Assembly: GCA_964491805.1 (NCBI GenBank)
Contig: CAZBGU010000005.1
Span: forward strand, 1 to 48,972
Direction of reading: 5' to 3'
From: UBA11704 sp964491805
Lineage (GTDB): Bacteria; Patescibacteriota; Minisyncoccia; Phycocordibacterales; UBA5272
DNA length: 48,972 bases
In this document: piece by piece, positions 42,319 to 48,972 of the stretch
Layout of the letters: every line of letters starts with the position of its first letter
Position numbering within the stretch: position 1 is the first letter of the stretch
Made by a program: the position numbers and the translations under genes
The notes under the pieces: model-generated
What the model saw: only the letters and a program-made list of their open reading frames with translations
Database searches by the model: none
What the model was told of the DNA's origin: nothing

Positions 42319-43270
42319 GTCCTCCATCTACTCTCTTAAACAAGATTTTTTGCAGTATATTGAAATTGAAAAAGGCAGAAGCGCTCTCACTGTTCGTAAT
42401 TATGATCACTATCTGACACGCTTTTTAGATTTTGCAAAAGTTGAATCCCCTGCCGACATCACAGAGCCGATGATGCGTGAATACCGTGTCTACCTCAACC
42501 GTCACCCAGCACGAGAAGCAAAAAAGGGTCAAGCGCAAGAGACTCTCGATAAAAAAACACAGAATTATCACCTCATAGCACTGCGTGCATTCTTCAAATA
42601 TATTCGCAAGCGCGGTGTCTCTGGATATGACCCAGAACGTATAGAACTTGCAAAGACACAGCAACGTGAGCTCGACCTTATTTCTGAAAAGGAGTTGATT
42701 AATTTGTTATCTGCTCCAGACACGAGCACTATAGCAGGCTTACGAGACAAGGCTATTTTGGAGTTATTTTTCTCGACAGGTCTTCGTGTTTCAGAGCTCT
42801 GTTCTCTTGATCGAGATGTCGATTTAACGTCGGGTGAAATATCCGTTCGCGGTAAGGGAGGTAAAATACGGGTAGTCTTTATATCGGGATCTGCCTCTCT
42901 TGCTGTCAAAATGTATCTTAAGAATCGTGTTGATATTGATGAAGCAATGTTTATTGACCATTCTCCACGTGCACATGCTCGTATGGTACAAGAGGAGTCT
43001 GTGCGACTTACTCCGCGCAGTGTCGAGAGAACTGTTTCCAAGTATGCAGAACGAGTAGGTATTGCAAAAAAATGTACCCCGCATGTAATTCGCCACTCGT
43101 TTGCAACGGACTTACTGTATAACGGAGCAGATCTTCGTACTGTGCAGATGATGCTTGGTCATGCGTCTATTGCGACGACACAAATATATACGAATGTTAC
43201 AAATAAATTTCTTCGGGATCAGTACGAGAAATTTCATGGGAAGCGAAAAGAAAATAACAACCAGTCATAG
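42317..43270 (+). CDS. XerC/XerD-like tyrosine recombinase
   Basis: 317 aa. N-terminal SAM-like DNA-binding domain (LQYIEIEKGRSALTVRNYDHYL) and catalytic domain with all conserved residues in order: Arg near 157 (STGLRVSEL), Lys near 179-182 (GKGGKIRVV), His-x-x-Arg near 256-259 (HVIRHSFATDLL), His near 282 (LGHASIATT) and the nucleophile Tyr near 291 (QIYTNV). Full length and intact. It likely resolves chromosome dimers at a dif site, as the only Xer-type gene seen here; a role in moving the orphan cassettes nearby is possible but unsupported. Confidence 0.92.
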   Translation: MSSIYSLKQDFLQYIEIEKGRSALTVRNYDHYLTRFLDFAKVESPADITEPMMREYRVYLNRHPAREAKKGQAQETLDKKTQNYHLIALRAFFKYIRKRGVSGYDPERIELAKTQQRELDLISEKELINLLSAPDTSTIAGLRDKAILELFFSTGLRVSELCSLDRDVDLTSGEISVRGKGGKIRVVFISGSASLAVKMYLKNRVDIDEAMFIDHSPRAHARMVQEESVRLTPRSVERTVSKYAERVGIAKKCTPHVIRHSFATDLLYNGADLRTVQMMLGHASIATTQIYTNVTNKFLRDQYEKFHGKRKENNNQS

Positions 43271-43388
43271 TGATATAGTTTGTCGTAGGTGTTGTTAAAG
43301 GATATAGATGATGAGGTGCTGCAATTAAGCAGTTGTTATCCCCTAATACTTGCAATAGCCCGTCCTTCGTGTTGCTATACTCATAGTG

Positions 43389-45314
43389 ATGAGATTTTCT
43401 CGATTTTTTATTAGTATAATTGTATTGCTGTGTATGATTGCCGGCGGTATATATTATTTTTTTACATCCTCGTATCCCTTTGAAAAGGCAAGCGCTGAAA
43501 ATGTAGGCGCCGTCGATTCGTTTCTTTTAAAGAATTATTTTTTTACACTTAACCTTGATAAGAAGCTTGAGGAAGCTATACGTGTTGCATGTATCGAGGG
43601 CGAAGATGATGAATCTGTTGGGTATCCATGTCAAAATGAGAATCCTGGGCATAAGATTGTCATTGGTTGGGCAAGGATCGGCGAAAGTTATATGGACACC
43701 ATGGAATCGCTCACTAACGAACAGCTTTACTGGAAGATGTACCCAATAGAGCAGGTCTTAACTGGAAATGTTTCATGTAAAGAGCGTGTTGATTATCCGT
43801 ATTATCGCGGCAGTGTTTATGGAATGGACTGCATAACGGTGACTGATAGTCGAGAAGTTTTGTATTCGTCAGTACTATTTTTACAACCAGAAGAACTAAC
43901 TGGTAAAAGAGTTTTTATAGCAGTTTTGAACACCTCAAAGACCACATCTGCTCAAGAGGTTGAAAACGAGCTTTTACTTCTTGTCTCGAAACTTAAAGTT
44001 TCCTCAAATGCCCTTAGTTTGAAAGAGTTTTTTGCCGTTACACCGAAGCTCACAGATAATGTTGCAGGCCGCGCTTCATCTACAAGTGAACATGCAACAC
44101 AAGCTCATATGCCATCCCCTGCAAATAGTAGTAATACAGTCACGAGAAACACGGGCGATGACATAGACGCTACGGTGTGTGATGCAGTAGATCAGACGAA
44201 GTGTTACCCAATTTATTGTGAATCCCGCACAGCTGTCTGGAACTACTCTTTAAACAAATGTATCGAACCGAGCATCGGTACGGTGTCTAATTCCAACGCA
44301 TCGAGTACATGCCCAGAGGCAACACCTGTTTGGGACGGGTCAAAATGTAGAGAGCTTGCAGGAGATGTTATTTCTGACAACCGTTGCCTAATACCAGTTG
44401 GAGGTGATTCATGTGAGATGGAGGTATTTTGGTCATCACATTCAATAAAAGGTAATGTCGAAGTGCGTCTCCCCGTAGATGGAAGAGAGACAGTTCTTAT
44501 CGGCACCGGACTAAGTGGAAAGGTTAAACATGTTTTCACATATCGTACATCACCATACACAGTTGAGTTGTATGATATAACCGGGAAACTTAATGAAGGG
44601 AGGTTTACAACAGTCTGTGCTTCAGGTGGCTATGACCCTATTACAAAAAAGTGTGCAGACCCGCAGATAGAAAAGGTTGAGATCTCCGGTGAGTATTATG
44701 CGTCCCCTGGCTCTCTTAAGGTGGTTTGTTCGCACGCTAGTAGGTATTTGGTGCGAAATACAGATACATCACTAGTTGTTGCTTCAGGCACATACACAGC
44801 AGAATCTTCTGCTCCTCTCGACAAAACTGGTAATTATTCCGTGGTATGTATAGAAGGTGAACGTACAAGTGTTCCGTCTGTTCGCTACTATAATGCCCCA
44901 CCCCCACCCCAACCTTCTTTGTCACTACTTATATCACCTAGAACACTTTTGAAACACCAAAAGACGATTATTAATTGGAATATTCAATACCCACTCGATT
45001 CTTGTAAGTTGCGTGTAGAGGTGGTGTGTGAAGAGAAGAAGGAATGCAAACCAGAACAAGTTGAGTTTGAAAATTCAATAAATGAAATTCTTTCGACAGA
45101 GTTAACTGATGAAAATGATCCAGGAACATCAAGACCAATCGCTGAGGCGGTACGAACTGTTGCAAAAGAGCATATCAATAAGGGCTGGTTCGCTGTTGGC
45201 CAAAAGACGCTTTTATTTAATGATACGGCAGACGTAATCCTTTCTTGTGGGGATAAACAAGAAAAAAAGCGTGTGTATGTGCGTACGGTGTCACATTCGA
45301 CTAGTGAGGAATAA
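43389..45314 (+). CDS. membrane-anchored Cys-rich surface protein, unknown function
   Basis: 641 aa. An N-terminal TM helix (about 6-26) and then a long extracytoplasmic part with many paired cysteines (e.g. ACIEGEDDESVGYPC, VCDAVDQTKCYPIYC, TCPEATPVWDGSKC). A Ser/Thr linker (about 225-260), beta-sandwich-like repeats, and a short PPPPQP spacer before a final Ig-like domain complete it. TATACT (43376-43381) ends 7 nt before the ATG, so ATG 43389 is chosen rather than GTG 43386. Probably exposed and disulfide-bonded. No family is named. Confidence 0.78.
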   Translation: MRFSRFFISIIVLLCMIAGGIYYFFTSSYPFEKASAENVGAVDSFLLKNYFFTLNLDKKLEEAIRVACIEGEDDESVGYPCQNENPGHKIVIGWARIGESYMDTMESLTNEQLYWKMYPIEQVLTGNVSCKERVDYPYYRGSVYGMDCITVTDSREVLYSSVLFLQPEELTGKRVFIAVLNTSKTTSAQEVENELLLLVSKLKVSSNALSLKEFFAVTPKLTDNVAGRASSTSEHATQAHMPSPANSSNTVTRNTGDDIDATVCDAVDQTKCYPIYCESRTAVWNYSLNKCIEPSIGTVSNSNASSTCPEATPVWDGSKCRELAGDVISDNRCLIPVGGDSCEMEVFWSSHSIKGNVEVRLPVDGRETVLIGTGLSGKVKHVFTYRTSPYTVELYDITGKLNEGRFTTVCASGGYDPITKKCADPQIEKVEISGEYYASPGSLKVVCSHASRYLVRNTDTSLVVASGTYTAESSAPLDKTGNYSVVCIEGERTSVPSVRYYNAPPPPQPSLSLLISPRTLLKHQKTIINWNIQYPLDSCKLRVEVVCEEKKECKPEQVEFENSINEILSTELTDENDPGTSRPIAEAVRTVAKEHINKGWFAVGQKTLLFNDTADVILSCGDKQEKKRVYVRTVSHSTSEE

Positions 45315-45373
45315 TATATGATAGGTGGTTTTTGTAGCTAGATGTATATATTTGTGGTGAGTGTGTACGACAC

Positions 45374-45402
45374 TTGACGTGTAGACTTTTCTGATGTAGA
45401 AT
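45374..45402 (+). promoter_or_regulatory. sigma70-type promoter of orphan gene
   Basis: TTGACG (45374-45379), 17 bp, TAGAAT (45397-45402), with a roughly 25-nt leader and GGAG before the ATG at 45433. Confidence 0.7.
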
Positions 45403-45432
45403 ATACAGCATTCCAACAGTTGGAGAGTGCTC

Positions 45433-45843
45433 ATGGTAGCAAGAGTTCGTTCGAGCAGTGTCTTCGGCAAATACCGAAAACATGACGCCGGCCATCAGAG
45501 TGATGGCCCAGAGACCGTGCCCGTTGACCCGAGATCAAACGACCCCGACGAGTGTCTAGTTGGTGCCGTTGGGGTCATTTCGGTGATGAAAATCGTCGAC
45601 AAAGGGGTTGCTCTCACCGAACCACACAGGATCAACATGAAGATCAAGGAGGGCCATCAATACCCAGGTATTTCGATCGGGCTCCCGATACCCCTTCCAA
45701 ATGGCATGTTCTCGACGAGGGTCGTCGGCATACTTCCTAGAGACGGGCGTAACTTCGTGTACACACACCCCACAAAGAGCCCGAGGGATTGCTCTAGGTC
45801 CTTTAGTGGGTGCTCGTGCTATGTGTTGGTGCATCGAGGTTGA
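45433..45843 (+). CDS. 136-aa GC-rich orphan protein, unknown function
   Basis: The ATG at 45433 has GGAG 7 nt upstream; an in-frame GTG at 45427 is less well placed. The protein begins basic (ARVRSSSVFGKYRKHDAG), then has a beta-rich core (GAVGVISVMKIVDKGVALT, HQYPGISIGLPIPLPNG, STRVVGILPRDGRNFVY) and a Cys-containing end. There is no signal peptide or TM. GC-rich codons, own promoter and own terminator match the other orphan cassettes. I recognise no family. Confidence 0.7.
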   Translation: MVARVRSSSVFGKYRKHDAGHQSDGPETVPVDPRSNDPDECLVGAVGVISVMKIVDKGVALTEPHRINMKIKEGHQYPGISIGLPIPLPNGMFSTRVVGILPRDGRNFVYTHPTKSPRDCSRSFSGCSCYVLVHRG

Positions 45844-45870
45844 TTCCTCGTTACCGTTCATGGCACAAGA

Positions 45871-45906
45871 AAAGGGCGTTACCATGCGGGACGCCCTTTT
45901 TTTTTC
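45871..45906 (+). terminator. strong Rho-independent terminator
   Basis: GGGCGT (45874-45879) and ACGCCC (45891-45896) with an 11-nt loop, followed by about ten T residues. It directly precedes the exonuclease III promoter. Confidence 0.9.
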
Positions 45907-45922
45907 GTGTATACTTGGGTGT

Positions 45923-46705
45923 ATGAAAATAGTCTCCTACAACGTTAACGGAATTCGTGCATCACATAAGAAGGGAGCATTCCAAGAGCTTATAAAGATC
46001 GGTGCGGATATTGTTGGTATACAAGAAACAAAATCAACAATCGACCAACTCTCACAAGATATTATCTCCCCTACTTCGTATGTTTCATATTTTGATAGCG
46101 CAAAAGAGCGCAAAGGATATTCTGGTGTTGCTGTATACACAAAGATTGAGCCAAAAAAAGTAGAGTATGGTCTTGGCGAAGAAGAGTATGATACAGAAGG
46201 TAGGTGTCTTACGCTTCATTTTGATACGTTTGCATTTGTGACAGCTTACTTTCCAAACGGCGGACGAGACGAAGAGCACTTTCAGTTCAAGTTACGGTAT
46301 TATGAAAAGTTTTTGGCACATGTGCAGAGACTTGAGAAAAAGTACAGCAGAGTTATTTTTTGTGGTGATCTTAATGTTGCTCACAATGAAATTGACCTAG
46401 CTAGACCAAAGGAAAATAGTAAACAGATAGGGTTCTTGCCGATAGAGCGTGCTTGGGTTGATAAAGTTAAGGCAGCTGGATTCATTGATACATTTCGTTT
46501 CAAACATCCACACGAAGTGCGTTATAGCTGGTGGGATCAAAAGACAAGAGCGCGTGAGAGGAATGTTGGTTGGAGGATTGATTATATTTTTGTAAGTGAA
46601 GCGCTCAAGAGCCAGCTTGATTCCAAGACATCCGTCGCGTCCATTCTTGATGGCTTTATGGGGAGTGATCATGCTCCAGTGACACTTGATATTACTATAG
46701 AATAG
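45923..46705 (+). CDS. exodeoxyribonuclease III / AP endonuclease (XthA/ExoA family)
   Basis: A base-excision-repair enzyme cutting 5' to abasic sites. 260 aa with the EEP-fold motifs: SYNVNGIRA (5-13), GIQETKS near 37-43 with the metal Glu, FCGDLNVAHNEIDLARPK with catalytic Asp and Asn, RIDYIFVS, and GSDHAPV near the end. TATACT (45910-45915) ends 7 nt before the ATG, which rules out longer in-frame starts that would run through the terminator. Confidence 0.94.
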   Translation: MKIVSYNVNGIRASHKKGAFQELIKIGADIVGIQETKSTIDQLSQDIISPTSYVSYFDSAKERKGYSGVAVYTKIEPKKVEYGLGEEEYDTEGRCLTLHFDTFAFVTAYFPNGGRDEEHFQFKLRYYEKFLAHVQRLEKKYSRVIFCGDLNVAHNEIDLARPKENSKQIGFLPIERAWVDKVKAAGFIDTFRFKHPHEVRYSWWDQKTRARERNVGWRIDYIFVSEALKSQLDSKTSVASILDGFMGSDHAPVTLDITIE

Positions 46706-46720
46706 CGGTCTACGCTTCAT

Positions 46721-46754
46721 AAGAAAATGCATCATAAAGATGATGCATTTTCTT
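46721..46754. terminator. bidirectional Rho-independent terminator
   Basis: AAGAAAATGCATCA, a 6-nt loop, TGATGCATTTTCTT. The A-rich left and T-rich right arms serve the convergent exonuclease gene (+) and 46776 gene (-). Confidence 0.85.
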
Positions 46755-46775
46755 GTAAGTAAGTGAATAGTAAGA

Positions 46776-47435
46776 TTAATTAAAAAGTGATTTAAGCGAA
46801 TCAATTCCTGCTTTAATCGTATCTTTAATTAAAGTACTTTCCTCACTTGCTTCTTTTTTTGACGATGGTTCAGGTTTTTGTACATCGCCAGAAGTTGTAT
46901 CGTCTTGTGAAGTGTTCTTTGCTATCTCTTTGTCTTGTATATCTCTGCAGGTATTGATGTCATTTTCAAAATCCTGCCAAGCATTTTTTCTTAAGGTTGT
47001 GAGATTGTTTTGTGCTGACTTTACAAGATTTTTATAGGTATCAACAGATGTCTTTATGGCGATTTTCTTTTTTGATTCATCAGTGATTGCGACAGCGGCT
47101 TTCTCCCTGTTCTTGCGTTCCGTAAGGGCGTTTGCCATTGCAGTATTGTAGACGGATCTTGAGTTTGCAATTTTTGTATCTCGAACTTCAATAGCCTCTT
47201 GAGAACACAGGGTAAAGTTCTTCTCAGGTGTTGCTATTGCAACAGGAATAGTTGTTGTGGCATCTACCCCCTCCTTCGCTGTCTCACTTTGAGCTGTTTT
47301 GTTTTTTACTTCGTTTTCAACTTCCCTCTCTTTTGTTGTGGCAGAAATCCTTGTAATAGGAACATCTTCCGCGTAACCGTAGAAAGGAAGAAGAACAGAG
47401 AGAGTAATGGTGGCTGCTATGAAGTTTTTTTTCAT
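46776..47435 (-). CDS. secreted helical protein downstream of ECF sigma unit
   Basis: 219 aa from the ATG at 47435, which gives a clean signal peptide (MKKNFIAAT..., cleavage near YGYA-ED); an in-frame ATG at 47444 is also possible. The mature part is Thr/Glu-rich and then a long helical pair with two Cys about 90 residues apart (LCSQEAIEVRDTKIANSRSV and NTCRDIQDKEIA). The C-terminus has another short helix. It lies 40 bp after the putative anti-sigma gene and may be the regulated output of that module. No family is named. Confidence 0.72.
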   Translation of the reverse strand: MKKNFIAATITLSVLLPFYGYAEDVPITRISATTKEREVENEVKNKTAQSETAKEGVDATTTIPVAIATPEKNFTLCSQEAIEVRDTKIANSRSVYNTAMANALTERKNREKAAVAITDESKKKIAIKTSVDTYKNLVKSAQNNLTTLRKNAWQDFENDINTCRDIQDKEIAKNTSQDDTTSGDVQKPEPSSKKEASEESTLIKDTIKAGIDSLKSLFN

Positions 47436-47475
47436 GGTATACATTGATTGGATTGAAGTCTTCGACAGGACCTTT

Positions 47476-47823
47476 TTATAGAGAGTAGTCTCTAAGATTG
47501 TTTTGGTAGTCTTCGTCATCTATTTGTTGCTCGAAGGCTTCCACCTGCTTGTCTGTCTCATAGTAAGGGTTTGCTTGTGCAAGTTTAACTTGTGTGATGT
47601 ATGATGGCAAAATAGCAAGAAGAATTGCCGTAAGTGATACGAATTGAGTAATAGCCAACCATCTATACGGGGAACGTACCGCACGTCCCTCTTTAAGTTT
47701 TTGTTGCTCTGGTATTTGAGAAAGTATTGCTTGAAAATAGGTTTCTGACGGCGATACGTTCTCCTTATACATGGTTAAGGCATCCTCAATATGTGATTGT
47801 TGTACGGAGTTAGTTTGTTTCAT
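47476..47823 (-). CDS. single-TM protein, putative anti-sigma factor
   Basis: 115 aa: a cytoplasmic N-terminus of about 53 residues, a TM helix at about 54-76 (ITQFVSLTAILLAILPSYI) and a short acidic outer tail. The start overlaps the sigma gene's end by 14 bp, a coupling typical of ECF sigma / membrane anti-sigma pairs. There is no zinc HxxxCxxC motif in the N-terminus. The role is inferred from position and topology. Confidence 0.65.
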   Translation of the reverse strand: MKQTNSVQQSHIEDALTMYKENVSPSETYFQAILSQIPEQQKLKEGRAVRSPYRWLAITQFVSLTAILLAILPSYITQVKLAQANPYYETDKQVEAFEQQIDDEDYQNNLRDYSL

Positions 47824-48403
47824 AGAGGTGTGATGTGAGAATGCGAAGTTTTTTTAGTGCACGTTCTTTTATCTTTCGAATGTACACTTCTTCTTTCTCA
47901 GTGATGTCACTTATTTCCTTGTAACTGAACTCAGAAAAGAAGTAGAGACGAATCACTTCTTCTTCGTCGGCGGATAGCCTTGGAAGGTAAGTGTTAATGG
48001 ATGAAGCAAGATTCTTAATGTGAATTTCATCAAGAACTACTACATTTTCGTCACTGTAGGCTTCTAAAAGAGTTTCGTCAAAAGGCTCAAACGTCTTTTT
48101 TTCTCCGTGATTGATGAGTAATCGCTTAGCGATTGTGAACAAATAGGCGAGAGGAGATTTTTCTGGTTCGTACGAGCCTAAAGCTTGGTAGAACTGTAGA
48201 AACGTTTGTTGGCAAACATCATTAGCAAGTTCACTGTCATGGCTTTTAGAGATGACATATCTATACAGAGGAACATAAAGTATTTGATAGAGTGACCCAA
48301 AGGCCTCAGTATCTCCCTTTTTTGCTTGTAAAATAAGCTTTTTGAGGGCTATATGGTCCCCTGTACTTACTATAACAGATAAGGGGTTATTTTGTGACAA
48401 CAT
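47810..48403 (-). CDS. ECF-type RNA polymerase sigma factor
   Basis: 197 aa. Sigma region 2 near residues 27-95 (AFGSLYQILYVPLYRYVISKS, NDVCQQTFLQFYQAL, PLAYLFTIAKRLLINH) and region 4 near 135-190 (LSADEEEVIRLYFFSEFSYKEISDIT then KIKERALKKL). Region 3 is lacking, as in ECF sigmas. It heads a three-gene unit with a putative anti-sigma and a secreted protein. GATACT lies 4 nt and TACACT 11 nt before the ATG, giving two candidate -10 boxes. Confidence 0.88.
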   Translation of the reverse strand: MLSQNNPLSVIVSTGDHIALKKLILQAKKGDTEAFGSLYQILYVPLYRYVISKSHDSELANDVCQQTFLQFYQALGSYEPEKSPLAYLFTIAKRLLINHGEKKTFEPFDETLLEAYSDENVVVLDEIHIKNLASSINTYLPRLSADEEEVIRLYFFSEFSYKEISDITEKEEVYIRKIKERALKKLRILTSHLYETN

Positions 48404-48528
48404 TGACAGTATCTAGTGTAGCAGATGAGGGTAAAATAGGCATTAGTCTGCGGCCATGTAAAATGTAACACTCTATATACAAGAAACCAACCTGAACAAG
48501 CATGAGAATCTTGTTGGTGGATAGGCTG

Positions 48529-48759
48529 TCACACCTTGGAACAACCAGAACTGCCAAGCAATGTGAAGAGAATGGTGTCCTCGCCACTTCGATACTTGTA
48601 TACAATTGCCGGAAGTTGTGGTGTGAGAGTGGATGCTTTTGTGAAAAGACTTAACTCACCGACTGCAATGACCGATGGGGCGTTTGGGTGGCCAGTCAGT
48701 CCCTTAAGAGCCACATCTCGATCTTCGATTGTTCTGAACCAAGCGATCCCTGTTTGCAC
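48529..48759 (-). CDS. 76-aa orphan protein, unknown function
   Basis: Starts with GTG at 48759; GGAG lies 5 nt upstream. TTGACA (48822-48817) is a perfect -35 box but the -10 is weak. The frame is open with balanced, GC-richer codons. The protein has no signal peptide or TM; it looks like a small alpha/beta fold (TGIAWFRTIEDRDVALKGL, PAIVYKYRSGEDTILFTLL). It sits alone between the sigma unit and pgk, as the other orphan cassettes do. Confidence 0.55.
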   Translation of the reverse strand: MQTGIAWFRTIEDRDVALKGLTGHPNAPSVIAVGELSLFTKASTLTPQLPAIVYKYRSGEDTILFTLLGSSGCSKV

Positions 48760-48868
48760 GGTCTCTCCATAGAGTGAGATTAAACCACACTAGCACCTAG
48801 TACAAAGACTATTCCATGTCAATAGTTTTATGGTTAAGTTTCTGAAAATATTTTTTAGTACGAAAAAA

Positions 48869-48972
48869 TTATTTCGTTACGACATCTATCCCTGGTAGTG
48901 TTCCCGACACCAAGAAATCGAGCATTGCCCCGCCTCCAAGTGATACGAAGGTAAATTTGTTAAGTAAGTGAA
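48869..48972 (-). CDS. pgk: phosphoglycerate kinase, C-terminal end only
   Basis: The last 33 residues are in the window and end with stop TAA at 48871-48869. They contain FVSLGGGAMLDFLVSGTLPGID, the C-terminal nucleotide-binding signature of phosphoglycerate kinase (the family has STGGGASLEFLEG...LPG). The enzyme makes ATP from 1,3-bisphosphoglycerate in glycolysis. The rest lies beyond the window edge. Confidence 0.88.
   Translation of the reverse strand, partial: HLLNKFTFVSLGGGAMLDFLVSGTLPGIDVVTK

Noticed and set aside
42568..43041. 157-codon frame antisense to the tyrosine recombinase
   Set aside because: The sense frame has every catalytic motif of the family; no expression signals for the antisense frame.
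41670..43270. Integron-like arrangement (recombinase plus gene cassettes)
   Set aside because: No attC-like repeats flank the orphan genes, the cassettes are scattered over the window, and the recombinase lacks the extra integrase-specific region as far as I can see.
1..48972. tRNA, rRNA, CRISPR array, insertion sequence or riboswitch
   Set aside because: I looked for T-loop GTTCRA-type arms with matching stems, regular short repeats with spacers, transposase motifs with terminal repeats, and known aptamer cores, and found none I could support.

Overview
The window is a gene-dense, AT-rich bacterial chromosome segment. Its gene content and style point to a Patescibacteria/CPR bacterium, most likely Paceibacteria (Parcubacteria). 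The evidence is short core genes, almost no intergenic space, a type IV secretion-like (T4SS) cluster of the PrgI / TraC-like / split-VirB4 / VirB6 kind common in that group, and many lineage-specific membrane or secreted proteins of unknown function. Stop-codon use looks standard. The lineage call is inference; there is no rRNA here to confirm it.

Layout. 1-214 is a truncated small secreted-protein gene. 535-4383 holds pilB, ruvB, ruvC and a tiny acidic ORF; 4460-5653 is tyrS and 5771-7954 a class A penicillin-binding protein. 8048-12485 is the replication-origin neighbourhood: a small gene, dnaN, a candidate oriC (9377-9680), dnaA, then rpmH-rnpA-yidC in the opposite direction. 12526-26790 (minus strand) is a 12-gene T4SS-like cluster: VirB6-like, PrgI/VirB3-like, VirB4 split in two, secreted and membrane proteins, and two peptidoglycan hydrolases with an identical two-TM VirB2-like N-terminus encoded by a perfect 299-bp DNA repeat. 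No relaxase or coupling protein is visible. 26888-29052 is lnt-rsmA; then a GC-rich lipoprotein gene, a membrane protein, uvrD/pcrA, a 95-aa gene and a 1216-aa coiled-coil protein. 36648-41444 has a LysM/M23 endopeptidase, comM/yifB, a membrane protein, a NYN-domain protein and rpsO. 41670-48972 has a tyrosine recombinase, a Cys-rich membrane protein, exonuclease III, an ECF sigma / putative anti-sigma / secreted-protein unit, orphan genes, and the 3' end of pgk.

Two expression styles coexist. Most operon-leading genes have a TATACT-like (TATACT, TACACT or TAGAAT) -10 box only 6-7 nt before the ATG and no Shine-Dalgarno site, which predicts leaderless mRNAs. By contrast, a handful of isolated, GC-richer orphan genes carry near-consensus TTGACA/TATAAT promoters, GGAG ribosome-binding sites and, in several cases, their own strong terminators. 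They look like a separate, probably acquired, class of single-gene cassettes.

The genes suggest a cell-envelope theme: T4SS-like channel, wall hydrolases, PBP, M23 endopeptidase, Lnt, lipoprotein and secreted Ig-like proteins. This fits an episymbiont that contacts other cells or takes up DNA (inference).
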